DNA of 7,304 nt, from contig JAHEZC010000123.1 in assembly GCA_023251275.1 (NCBI GenBank), positions 1 to 7,304 of the forward strand. The letters are read 5' to 3'. The notes beneath the pieces were generated by a model that saw only the letters and a list, made by a program, of their open reading frames with translations, searched no databases and was not told the origin of the DNA. The stretch comes from Parafilimonas sp. GTDB taxonomy: Bacteria; Bacteroidota; Bacteroidia; Chitinophagales; Chitinophagaceae. A program made the position numbers and the translations under genes. Shown one piece after another: positions 1-6,225 of this stretch; positions within the stretch are counted from its first letter, which is position 1, and the number at the start of each line of letters is the position of its first letter.

Positions 1-89
1 TTGATGGCATTATATTCAACTGCCAACTGGCTCATTACCGTAAAAATAGTAGTGCCGACGTTGGGGAGTTTGGAAATAATATTGCTCAC
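1..89 (-). CDS. PLP-dependent aminotransferase, YbdL-like (methionine/kynurenine type), N-terminal 29 codons only
   Basis: The minus strand opens with GTG at 89-87 and stays open to the left edge, reading MSNIISKLPNVGTTIF, then TVMSQLAVEYNAI. This closely matches my memory of the N-terminus of E. coli YbdL and related fold-type I aminotransferases: SKLP, then GTTIFT, MS, LA and AIN in the same spacing. These enzymes transfer the amino group of methionine or aromatic amino acids to a 2-oxoacid using pyridoxal phosphate. The PLP lysine and the rest of the protein lie outside the window. GTG is chosen because the family similarity begins just after it; the only nearby in-frame ATG (35-33) would discard the conserved SKLP..GTTIF segment, and upstream the frame runs to a TGA with no ATG. 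A clean Bacteroidota promoter lies about 77 bases upstream, so the gene probably has its own transcript. The family call rests on 29 residues; substrate is uncertain. Confidence 0.72.
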   Translation of the reverse strand, partial: MSNIISKLPNVGTTIFTVMSQLAVEYNAI

Positions 90-165
90 AAAAAAATCTT
101 TGATTAAAGATAAGCAGCAATGAAATCAAAGCGCAGTATAAAATATTTCAGGGAAAAATGTTTAT

Positions 166-196
166 CAAATTTAATCTTCGTTTTGATAGTTTCAAA
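166..196 (-). promoter_or_regulatory. Bacteroidota-type promoter for the aminotransferase gene
   Basis: Read on the minus strand, TTTG (196-193) is followed after exactly 19 bases by TAAATTTG (173-166). This is a full match to the Bacteroidota sigma-ABfr consensus of a -33 TTTG and a -7 TAnnTTTG. Transcription should begin near position 160, giving a leader of about 70 bases before the GTG at 89. The leader shows no Shine-Dalgarno sequence, which is normal for this phylum. The site lies downstream of the putative terminator of the engB transcript, so the aminotransferase is likely independently transcribed. Confidence 0.7.
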
Positions 197-242
197 TTGC
201 GCAAAAAATAACCTCAAAAACACGGAAAGTAAATTAATAAAA

Positions 243-272
243 ATCTTAAGAAATAGCTTGAAGAATCAAGCT
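243..272 (-). terminator. Hairpin overlapping the engB stop codon, possible intrinsic terminator
   Basis: AGCTTGA (255-261) and TCAAGCT (266-272) form a perfect 7-bp stem with a 4-base loop. On the minus strand it is followed by ATTTCTTAAG and then a T-rich run. The engB TGA (268-266) sits inside the stem. The stem is AT-rich and the T tract is interrupted, so termination strength is uncertain. Its position, at the end of a gene cluster and just before a strong promoter, supports the call. Confidence 0.42.
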
Positions 273-877
273 TCCTTATCGGCCAGTTTTTTATTGCATT
301 CATTTATAAATTGCAGCAACTCCTCTTTTCCCGATTTTTTTTCAGCGCTTGTAATAAAATGCCGCGGCAGAAACTGCCATGTTTCACTCATTGCATCGAG
401 AAAGGATTTTATATTCATTTTTAAAACATCCGGTTTTGCTTTATCTGTTTTTGTGAATGCCAGTGTAAATGGTATTTTCCATTCACCCAACTTATTTACA
501 AAGTCAAGGTCAATTTTCTGAGGTGTATGCCTTCCGTCAATCAATACAAAAACATTTACCAGGTTTTCTCTTTTGCGTAAATATTCTTCAATCATCTTTG
601 CCCAACTTTTTCTTTCTGCCTGAGACGCTTTTGCAAAACCATAACCGGGAAGATCAACGAGGTACCAGGCCTTATTAATAAGAAAATGATTGATCAGTTT
701 TGTTTTGCCGGGGGATGCTGAAGTCTTCGCCAGCTTTTGATTATTGCAAAGCATATTGATCAAAGAAGATTTGCCTACATTGCTTCTGCCTATGAATGCA
801 TACTCAGGTTTGTCTGCCTTCGGGCATTTTTCCACTGAAGGACTGGAAACGAGATACGCTGCATTTTTGATTATCAT
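266..877 (-). CDS. engB: Ribosome biogenesis GTP-binding protein EngB/YsxC (YihA)
   Basis: A 203-residue TRAFAC-class GTPase of the EngB/YsxC/YihA family, a usual length for it. The family assists late assembly of the large ribosomal subunit in the cytoplasm and is essential in several bacteria. All GTPase motifs are visible (numbering from the chosen start): P-loop GRSNVGKS at 30-37, the G2 region TSASPGKT around 52-59, G3 DLPG at 75-78, G4 TKTD at 142-145, and G5 TSA at 176-178. The conserved HFLIN and PGYGFAK segments are also present. I chose ATG at 877-875 (MIIKNAAYLVSS) because Bacteroidota homologues begin with a similar strand; an in-frame ATG at 898 would add MPAGNLV, which looks unconserved. 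It lies 42 bases after the haem protein gene (21 from the alternative start), as the last gene of the gpmI cluster. The frame appears intact and its sequence normal. Confidence 0.95.
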   Translation of the reverse strand: MIIKNAAYLVSSPSVEKCPKADKPEYAFIGRSNVGKSSLINMLCNNQKLAKTSASPGKTKLINHFLINKAWYLVDLPGYGFAKASQAERKSWAKMIEEYLRKRENLVNVFVLIDGRHTPQKIDLDFVNKLGEWKIPFTLAFTKTDKAKPDVLKMNIKSFLDAMSETWQFLPRHFITSAEKKSGKEELLQFINECNKKLADKEA

Positions 878-919
878 AACTAAATTTCCGGCCGGCATTT
901 TTGAAAAATCATCTGCCTT

Positions 920-1417
920 TTATTTCGGAGCTCTCCTTTTCAAAACAAGACTGTCAGCGGGATATTTTGCTTTTATAGTATCACGAACTGACTGAGACCA
1001 ATTGAGCAGGCTTTGTTTTTCAGCATCTGTGAGTCTTGCATCTATGTGGATTAAAGTATAAGATGATAAAGGCATTTCATCTTCCTTTATTTGTTCTATC
1101 ATTTCTTCCAACTTATGATATTGTACAGCAACAGGGTAATGTGCAAATTCACTGAAGTTTAATTCTTCCTTTCCTTCCACGATATGATGATTGAGCCACC
1201 ACCCCACCGGTTGCATTTCTGCATACCAGGGATACACGGTATTATTGCTGTGACAGTCATTGCATGCCTTTTTCAAAATATTATTTACATCTCCGGGCAC
1301 ATCATATACGGTAGTTATATCACCCGGCATCAATTCGGCGGATTTATTTTTTTCAGGCCTGATAAATTGAATGGCCGCGAGAATAATGATCAATGCGATC
1401 AGGATCTTTCCTTTCAT
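920..1417 (-). CDS. Membrane-anchored haem-binding domain protein (CxxCH, Haem_bd type)
   Basis: A 165-residue protein with an N-terminal hydrophobic segment (about residues 4-19, ILIALIIILAAIQFI), read as a signal anchor or signal peptide that places the rest in the periplasm. A single c-type haem site, CNDCH, lies at 52-56, with downstream YPWY, WWLNHH and EGKEELNFSEF segments. These are hallmarks I associate with the haem-binding domain family Pfam calls Haem_bd. EMP at 114-116 offers Met115 as a possible second axial ligand, as in cytochrome c. Its electron-transfer partner is unknown; a role in respiration or redox sensing is inference. It sits 14 bases downstream of the gpmI stop, upstream of engB and on the same strand, so co-transcription is likely even though neither neighbour is a redox gene. 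The start is ATG, with the anchor directly following it. Confidence 0.85.
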   Translation of the reverse strand: MKGKILIALIIILAAIQFIRPEKNKSAELMPGDITTVYDVPGDVNNILKKACNDCHSNNTVYPWYAEMQPVGWWLNHHIVEGKEELNFSEFAHYPVAVQYHKLEEMIEQIKEDEMPLSSYTLIHIDARLTDAEKQSLLNWSQSVRDTIKAKYPADSLVLKRRAPK

Positions 1418-1431
1418 CGGATGATGTTTGG

Positions 1432-2205
1432 TTAATGCTCAACAAGAATTTCACCCGTCATTTCTGCCGGTATCGGCAAATGCATCATTGATAAAATGGA
1501 TGGTGCAATATCTCCGAGTTTACCTGGCTTTAGGCTTCCTTTCCATTCATTCGCTATTACAAACAGCGGAACAAGGTTTAAAGTATGTGCGGTATTGGGC
1601 GTGCCATCTTCATTAACGAGGTAATCCGCATTGCCATGATCTGCAGTTAAAAAAATCGTATAGCCATGTTGCAATGCTGCAGTCACTACTCTTGCTACAC
1701 ATTTATCCACTGTTTCAACTGCTTTGATAGCTGCATCCCAAATGCCGGTGTGCCCAACCATGTCTGCATTCGCATAGTTAAGACAGATAAAATCTGCTGT
1801 TTCATTTTCAATTTCCGGTATCAGCATATCAGTTACTTCGTAAGCGCTCATTTCAGGTTTTAAATCGTATGTTGCTACTTTGGGTGAAGAAATAAGAATC
1901 CTGGATTCTCCTTCAAATGGAATTTCTCTTCCCCCGCTGAAGAAAAATGTGACATGCGGATATTTCTCTGTTTCTGCAATACGGATTTGTTTCTTTCCAT
2001 GCAGAGCAAGAACCTCTCCGAGCGTATTGTTCAGGTTATCGTTTTCGAAAATTACATGCACATGCTGAAATGTTTTATCATATTCTGTCATGGTGGTGTA
2101 ATGAATATTCAATTTATGCATCTCCAGGTCAGGATGGTCTTCCTGTGTAAGCACAAGCGTAATTTCCCGGCACCTGTCTGTGCGGAAATTAAAGCATATA
2201 GCCAC
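1432..2205 (-). CDS. gpmI: C-terminal fragment of GpmI (in frame after the TAA)
   Basis: This segment continues the same frame after the premature stop. It holds FNFRTDR (the substrate arginines), the KYPHVTFFFSGG strand with the substrate lysine, NYANADMVGHTG, TADHGNAD and the late metal histidine in NTAHTLN. The first possible start is GTG at 2205-2203, 36 bases after the stop. GGAG lies just upstream of it, but only two bases away, which is too close for a good ribosome site. The next in-frame ATG is in EMHKLN, beyond the substrate arginines. Separate translation is therefore possible but unproven; it is best read as the tail of the interrupted gene. Confidence 0.5.
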   Translation of the reverse strand: MAICFNFRTDRCREITLVLTQEDHPDLEMHKLNIHYTTMTEYDKTFQHVHVIFENDNLNNTLGEVLALHGKKQIRIAETEKYPHVTFFFSGGREIPFEGESRILISSPKVATYDLKPEMSAYEVTDMLIPEIENETADFICLNYANADMVGHTGIWDAAIKAVETVDKCVARVVTAALQHGYTIFLTADHGNADYLVNEDGTPNTAHTLNLVPLFVIANEWKGSLKPGKLGDIAPSILSMMHLPIPAEMTGEILVEH

Positions 2206-2241
2206 ATCTCCATCTTTTATAACAGCAAGCGGCTGCTGATC

Positions 2242-2961
2242 TTAAGCGATGATTACAGCAGGTTTAATGAATTCATCCGTTGTGCCGGCAGCATAAGATT
2301 GTTCAATAGCTGCAATGGCATCAGTCGCTTTCTGACCTTTTCCTTTTACGATTGCATTATATGCGAGCATAACACGTTCCCAGCGCTTATCCCGGTCCAT
2401 AGTATAATAACGTCCGGATACCGTAGCAATTTTTCCGACAGAAACGTTCAGGTGATTTTGAAGGTCTTTTATGAAGCCTAACCCGCTTTTTGGATCCGTA
2501 TCTCTTCCATCGGTAAATGCATGAATGTAAACTTCGCTAAGGCCTTCTTCTTTACAAATATCACAAATGGCTTTCAGGTGGTTAATATGGCTGTGCACAC
2601 CTCCATCACTTACCAACCCCAAAAGATGCAGCGGTTTGTTGTTTAATTTTGCATAGCGGATGGATTCAAGCAAATGCCCGTTTTTTGCAAACGAACCATC
2701 CTTTACCGCTACGTTAATTCTCTGCAATTCCTGATATACAATCCGGCCTGCCCCCAAATTCAGGTGGCCTACTTCACTGTTACCCATCTGGCCTTCGGGC
2801 AGTCCGACCGCTTCACCACAGGTAATCAATGTTGTATTAGGATATTTGCTATATAAGGAATTTACGAAAGGGGTATTGGCATTTTGAATGGCGTCGGCAG
2901 ATTTTATCTTCCCAAGGCCCCATCCGTCCATAATTATCAGGATAACTTTTTGATTATTCAT
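2242..2961 (-). CDS. gpmI: N-terminal fragment of GpmI (239 residues up to the TAA)
   Basis: This is what would be translated from the normal ATG at 2961 if TAA is read as stop. It contains the first part of the phosphatase domain (MDGWG with Asp12, GNSEVGHLNLGAGR with Ser62) and about two thirds of the phosphoglycerate-transferase domain (GGVHSHINH, HAFTDGRDTDP, SGRYYTMDRDKRWER). It lacks the Arg260/Arg263 substrate site and almost all metal ligands, so it should be inactive alone. The stop falls in a variable loop of the transferase domain, a mid-domain truncation rather than a domain boundary. Confidence 0.7.
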   Translation of the reverse strand: MNNQKVILIIMDGWGLGKIKSADAIQNANTPFVNSLYSKYPNTTLITCGEAVGLPEGQMGNSEVGHLNLGAGRIVYQELQRINVAVKDGSFAKNGHLLESIRYAKLNNKPLHLLGLVSDGGVHSHINHLKAICDICKEEGLSEVYIHAFTDGRDTDPKSGLGFIKDLQNHLNVSVGKIATVSGRYYTMDRDKRWERVMLAYNAIVKGKGQKATDAIAAIEQSYAAGTTDEFIKPAVIIA

Positions 2962-2979
2962 GGGATAAAGCTACATTAA

Positions 2980-3010
2980 TTTGTGAATTAGAATAGTCGG
3001 CCTACTTTTA
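2980..3010 (+). promoter_or_regulatory. Candidate Bacteroidota promoter for the DUF4783 gene
   Basis: On the plus strand TTTG (2980-2983) is followed after 19 bases by TACTTTTA (3003-3010), which matches TAnnTTTG at all but the last base. Predicted transcription start is near 3017, leaving a leader of about 50 bases before ATG at 3069. The site lies in the 107-base divergent region shared with gpmI. I found no equally good match facing gpmI; a shortened TATTTTG on the minus strand has no matching -33 box. Confidence 0.5.
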
Positions 3011-3068
3011 CATAGCACAAAATACATTGGCATGCTTTTAGCCGCTTAAATCCGTACAAAATTTCCGT

Positions 3069-3455
3069 ATGAAAAAAATTATATTCCTGTTATTTGTGTC
3101 AATATCGTTAAGTGCCTTCAGTGCAGTGGGCGATACTGATAGTGACGAAATTGTAAATGCATTAAAACAGGGTAATGCCGAACAATTCAGCCATTTCTTT
3201 GACAATTTTATTGATTTAAAACTACCTGACAAAGATGAAATAAAAAACCTGGGCAAAACACAGGCGGGGGTTACAATGAAGAGTTTTTTTGATGCGAATA
3301 ATGTAAAAGGTTTTGAGCTCACTTCACAGCGCGAAATGAGCGGAACGATGTATATGGCAGGCAAATTATTCGGATCAGCCAAGAATTACAATATTACACT
3401 GATGATGAAAACCAAAGGAGACAGACTGACGATAATAACTATACGCCTTAATTAA
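3069..3455 (+). CDS. Small exported DUF4783-type protein
   Basis: A 128-residue protein with a clear signal peptide: MKK, a hydrophobic stretch IIFLLFVSISLSAF, and likely cleavage around residues 18-20 before GDTDSDE. The mature part shows the pattern I associate with DUF4783, a Bacteroidota family of unknown function. It has EIVNALKQGNAEQFSHFF (27-44), FIDLKLPDKDE (47-57), a QAGVTMKSFFDAN helix (65-77), then alternating strands ending in KTKGDRLTIITIRLN. The arrangement of an amphipathic helix followed by a curved sheet suggests an NTF2-like fold, which is inference. No catalytic residues are evident. It is the only plus-strand gene in the window, divergent from gpmI and convergent with the histidine kinase. 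ATG is the only sensible start because the signal peptide begins there. Confidence 0.85.
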   Translation: MKKIIFLLFVSISLSAFSAVGDTDSDEIVNALKQGNAEQFSHFFDNFIDLKLPDKDEIKNLGKTQAGVTMKSFFDANNVKGFELTSQREMSGTMYMAGKLFGSAKNYNITLMMKTKGDRLTIITIRLN

Positions 3456-3456
3456 A

Positions 3457-3482
3457 AAACTCCTGATTTGAAAGAGGACTTT
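3457..3482. terminator. Imperfect hairpin between convergent genes, weak terminator candidate
   Basis: AAACTCCT (3457-3464) and AGGACTTT (3475-3482) pair with one internal mismatch across a 10-base loop. Read on the minus strand the hairpin is followed by GTTTTTTAATT, as expected for termination of the kinase transcript. On the plus strand it begins two bases after the DUF4783 stop. Only four of the paired bases next to the loop are uninterrupted, so the support is weak. Nothing else is recognisable in the 66-base gap. Confidence 0.28.
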
Positions 3483-3521
3483 GCCATAGTTGTTAAATAA
3501 ATGTTTTGCAGGTTTAATAAA

Positions 3522-6176
3522 TTATGCAGGCAATTGAACAATGAATTCCGCATACTCTCCTTCTTTTGTTTCTGCTTTTATATTTCCGCCAATACCTTTT
3601 GTGATAATATCATAGCTTAATGAAAGACCTAATCCTGTTCCCTGCCCTGTGGGTTTTGTTGTAAAAAATGGCTGATAAATTTTATCCATTATTTTTTCAG
3701 GAATGCCATTTCCATTATCCTTTACTCTTATTTCAATGCCCCCAACCCCTGAAGGGGAATTAAAGTGCTTCGTAATAACAAAAACCGTTGGTTCATATCC
3801 ATCTCCTGACTTTTTCTTTTTTTCAGCGACTGCATAGAAAGCGTTGTTGAATAAATTTAGCAGCACCCTTGCCAGATCCTGCTGCACAATATTTATTTTT
3901 GGAATATGCTCATCAAAATCTGTTTCAATAGTTGCATTGAAAGATTTCTCTTTTGCTCTCTTCCCATGAAAACTCAACCGTAAATATTCATCAGCAAGTG
4001 CATTGATATCTGTAAGTTCTTTCTTACCCGTACTTATGCGTGAATGCTGCAGCATCCCTTTTACGATACTATCTGCACGCTTGCCATGATGGTTTATTTT
4101 TTCCATGTTCTGCCTGATATCCCCGGCGACCACCTTAATTTCTTCAAGATTTCCTTTCCTTATCTCTTCTTCCATTTCTGCTATCAATTCTGTGGTTACT
4201 TCCGAGAAATTATTCACAAAGTTTAATGGGTTCTGTATCTCGTGTGCAATGCCAGCAGTAAGTTCACCAAGCGAAGCCATTTTTTCCCGTTGTATAAGTT
4301 GTGATTGCGTAGCTTCCAATTCCTGCAGTGCTTGTTCTGCTTTGGTTTTCTGCTGTTCCGTTTGTTGTTTTTGCTGCTGCAGCAAGGCGTTGGCTTTTTG
4401 TTTGTGCAGATTGTTTCTCCAAAGAAGAATGGCTACCAGTAAAAACACAACGAGTGCAGAAAAGAGCGCATACATCCTGACACGATTATTGCCCTGTATT
4501 TTTATGGCTTCTGCCTGCTGAAGTTTTTTTTCTTTTTCTGCGATAACGAGCTGCTTTTCTTTTTCATTTTTCTGCAACTGTTCATTCTGCAGGTCGGCCT
4601 GTGTTTTGAGATAGGCTAATCGTTGCAGGTCTTTTTCTTTATTGATAAGGTCTAATTCTTTTCTGCCCAACTCTAATTGTTGTTGCTGTTGTTTAGCGAG
4701 CAGTTCCTGCTGTTTTAGTTTTTCATTAGTAAGCTGTTCCTGCAATCTCAAAGAGTCTGCTTTCTTATCAAATTCATATTGCATAGCGAGATGTGTGATC
4801 TTCTTTTCTTTTTCATTGTTTACAATACTGTCACGGAGGATAATATAATTTTTATACGCATTAAGCGCATGTGAAAAATCTTTTTGGTTTTCATACATGA
4901 TGCTTAAGTCTTCCCATCCATAGCGTTGCAAGACCAAATTATTAATTTCGTTTGCCACCTGTTTTCCTTTGTCGAGATATTCGAGTGTTTTTATAAAGCG
5001 GTTTTCAGGTGTTAATCCTATTTGGGGGAGTATTGAATCCGGAGCATCACGACTAAGTTCGCCCATGCTGAGAGAAAATAGTGAGATGCAATATTTATTA
5101 TTATATTTTTCTGATATACTTATTCCTCTTTGATAATATTCCCATGCTTTGATATAATCGGCTAACTTATAATAGTCAAACCCAATATTATTTAGAATAT
5201 TTGGCATAACAGCTTCACTTCCCGATTGTTCTTTTATTCTGATTGCTTCGAGATAATTTTTGATTGCTTCATCATATTGTGCCATGGAAGAATACACTGC
5301 ACCTAAAAAAAATAAATCATTGGATATATCTTTCACCCCTATCTGCTTACTGATCTCTAATGCTTTTTTCCGGTATTCCAGCGCCTTATCGAAATCACCT
5401 AAGTTTCTGTAAACACCTCCAATATTAATGAGCGAATTCACCATAAGTCCTTTTTCACCCAATTGTTCACAAATGGCCAACGCCTTTTGATAATAAAGCA
5501 ATGACGATGTTAAATCAGACTGATTATAATACACGCCCCCTATATTATTTAATAATGCGATCATTCTTCTTTTATCGCCTGTCTGTTCATAAATTTTTAA
5601 TGCCTTGCCATAAGAATCAAGCGCTTTTGCATGATCAAATGAATGCTCATAGACATTGCCTGTATTGACATACGCGATACCGAGGTCAGTTATATTCCCT
5701 GTTTGTTTATTTAAGTCTATTGCTTTTTTAAAATATTCAAACGCGTTTGTATCATCACCCTGTCGAAGGCTAATATTGCCCAAATCGTTCATGCAATTTG
5801 CTGTTCCTTTTTTATGATTAAATTGTTTATATATAGTGAGCGCCTGCCGACAAAGCAACGATGACTGGTTATTATCACCTTGTCTGTAGAAATTTTCTCC
5901 TTTAGCCAGGAATGCAGCCGCCAGTCTTATTTGATTATTCAGTTTTTTTGCAAGCGCAATGGCGGTGTCGGCAGTCTCCAGCCCTTTGGAGATATTGGAA
6001 TATTGGTACTCTACGGCAATACTATTAAGCAAATCGAGTTTTACGGTATCTTCTTTCTTGTATTTTCCCAGGACCTGTAGGAGAGAATCAAGTTTTCGCT
6101 GCGCATTGATGTTGATAGTACACACAAGCAAAAGAAAAAAAGGAGCAGAATTAAGTATTGTAAATTTTTTAAACAT
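3522..6176 (-). CDS. Periplasmic-TPR sensor histidine kinase
   Basis: An 884-residue hybrid of a TPR sensor and a histidine kinase. From the chosen ATG: a signal peptide (1-26, ending ININAQ); tandem TPR repeats with a strict 40-residue period (about 88-357, units such as LNNIGGVYYNQSD...YYQKALAI) and looser helical repeats to about 450; a Gln/Lys/Glu-rich coiled coil (475-565); one membrane helix (567-586, MYALFSALVVFLLVAILLW); a second coiled coil; HisKA with GIAHEIQNPLNF (phospho-His645); and HATPase with the N box (LLNLFNNAF, about 772-780), G1 DNGNG (820-824), FFTT and GQGTGLGL. The topology puts the TPR array in the periplasm and the kinase in the cytoplasm. The ligand is unknown, and no response regulator is nearby, so the partner must be elsewhere. 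A TTG start at 6215 lies inside a hairpin and would precede the signal peptide, so it is rejected. A short palindromic insertion occupies residues 807-813. Confidence 0.92.
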   Translation of the reverse strand: MFKKFTILNSAPFFLLLVCTININAQRKLDSLLQVLGKYKKEDTVKLDLLNSIAVEYQYSNISKGLETADTAIALAKKLNNQIRLAAAFLAKGENFYRQGDNNQSSLLCRQALTIYKQFNHKKGTANCMNDLGNISLRQGDDTNAFEYFKKAIDLNKQTGNITDLGIAYVNTGNVYEHSFDHAKALDSYGKALKIYEQTGDKRRMIALLNNIGGVYYNQSDLTSSLLYYQKALAICEQLGEKGLMVNSLINIGGVYRNLGDFDKALEYRKKALEISKQIGVKDISNDLFFLGAVYSSMAQYDEAIKNYLEAIRIKEQSGSEAVMPNILNNIGFDYYKLADYIKAWEYYQRGISISEKYNNKYCISLFSLSMGELSRDAPDSILPQIGLTPENRFIKTLEYLDKGKQVANEINNLVLQRYGWEDLSIMYENQKDFSHALNAYKNYIILRDSIVNNEKEKKITHLAMQYEFDKKADSLRLQEQLTNEKLKQQELLAKQQQQQLELGRKELDLINKEKDLQRLAYLKTQADLQNEQLQKNEKEKQLVIAEKEKKLQQAEAIKIQGNNRVRMYALFSALVVFLLVAILLWRNNLHKQKANALLQQQKQQTEQQKTKAEQALQELEATQSQLIQREKMASLGELTAGIAHEIQNPLNFVNNFSEVTTELIAEMEEEIRKGNLEEIKVVAGDIRQNMEKINHHGKRADSIVKGMLQHSRISTGKKELTDINALADEYLRLSFHGKRAKEKSFNATIETDFDEHIPKINIVQQDLARVLLNLFNNAFYAVAEKKKKSGDGYEPTVFVITKHFNSPSGVGGIEIRVKDNGNGIPEKIMDKIYQPFFTTKPTGQGTGLGLSLSYDIITKGIGGNIKAETKEGEYAEFIVQLPA
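3739..3761. repeat. GC-rich palindrome inside the kinase ATPase domain
   Basis: CCCCT (3746-3750), GA, AGGGG (3753-3757) is a perfect 5-bp palindrome, next to a further run of five C at 3739-3743, within otherwise AT-rich coding sequence. It encodes NSPSGVGG in a loop between the strand VFVITK and the strand IEIRVKDNG. The composition and the simple Ser/Pro/Gly product suggest a small dispersed element tolerated in frame. Only one copy is visible, so the repeat status is inference. Confidence 0.4.
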
Positions 6177-6187
6177 AATGTAAGAAT

Positions 6188-6218
6188 GGGTTGACAACCT
6201 CTGTGGGGTTGTCAACCC
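6188..6218. repeat. Perfect 12-bp inverted repeat between the T9SS gene and the kinase
   Basis: GGGTTGACAACC (6188-6199) and GGTTGTCAACCC (6207-6218) are exact reverse complements separated by 7 bases (TCTGTGG). On the minus strand the hairpin starts 7 bases after the stop of the secreted protein gene and ends 11 bases before the kinase ATG. No T tract follows, so it is not a standard intrinsic terminator. It could be a REP-like mRNA-stabilising element, an operator, or a structure limiting translation of the kinase. Confidence 0.75.
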
Positions 6219-6225
6219 TGATCAC

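Larger units (their letters stand above)
1432..2961 (-). pseudogene. gpmI: 2,3-bisphosphoglycerate-independent phosphoglycerate mutase, interrupted by an in-frame TAA
   Basis: The locus encodes cofactor-independent phosphoglycerate mutase, the cytoplasmic metalloenzyme that interconverts 3- and 2-phosphoglycerate in glycolysis and gluconeogenesis. The frame spans 510 codons plus a terminal TAA, the normal family length, but codon 240 is TAA (2244-2242). It separates EFIKPAVIIA from DQQPLAVIKDGD with no frame change. All expected catalytic positions are present: Asp12, the phosphorylated Ser62 (in GNSEVGH), His123, Asp154, Arg184, Arg190, Arg260, Arg263, Lys333, Asp400, His404, Asp441, His442 and His459. 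They track the numbering of the Geobacillus enzyme within three residues. There is no other lesion, so this is either a very recent nonsense mutation or a sequence error. One substitution would restore Glu, Lys or Gln. It is the first gene of the gpmI, haem protein, engB cluster. Family identity is certain; whether the gene is truly broken is not. Confidence 0.85.

Noticed and set aside
1..123. Plus-strand open frame from the left edge ending at TGA 121-123
   Set aside because: Its translation (LMALYSTANW...) resembles nothing, while the minus strand of the same bases gives a clear aminotransferase N-terminus and a matching promoter.
120..521. 133-codon plus-strand frame
   Set aside because: It runs antisense into engB, crosses the aminotransferase promoter region and has low-complexity content; it is a shadow.
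2242..2244. Recoding of TAA as a sense codon, for example selenocysteine or pyrrolysine
   Set aside because: Those systems use TGA and TAG; TAA functions as a normal stop for other genes here, and the position is a non-catalytic loop.
1954..2481. 175-codon plus-strand frame opposite gpmI
   Set aside because: Antisense to conserved gpmI coding sequence; the Cys/Phe/His-rich translation shows no domain.
3038..3382. 114-codon minus-strand frame opposite the DUF4783 gene
   Set aside because: The opposite strand has a signal peptide, a recognisable family pattern and a promoter; this frame has none.
4105..4521. Ser/Cys-rich 138-codon plus-strand frame
   Set aside because: It is the complement of the Gln/Glu/Ala-rich coiled coil and HisKA region of the kinase; the odd composition is a mirror effect.
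4490..4760. Possible low-complexity DNA repeat encoding the Gln/Lys/Glu stretch
   Set aside because: No regular DNA period is seen; it is codon-level bias of an alpha-helical coiled coil.
6177..6215. TTG start for the kinase at 6215, adding 13 residues
   Set aside because: The added residues are translated hairpin sequence, and the signal peptide begins exactly at the ATG at 6176.
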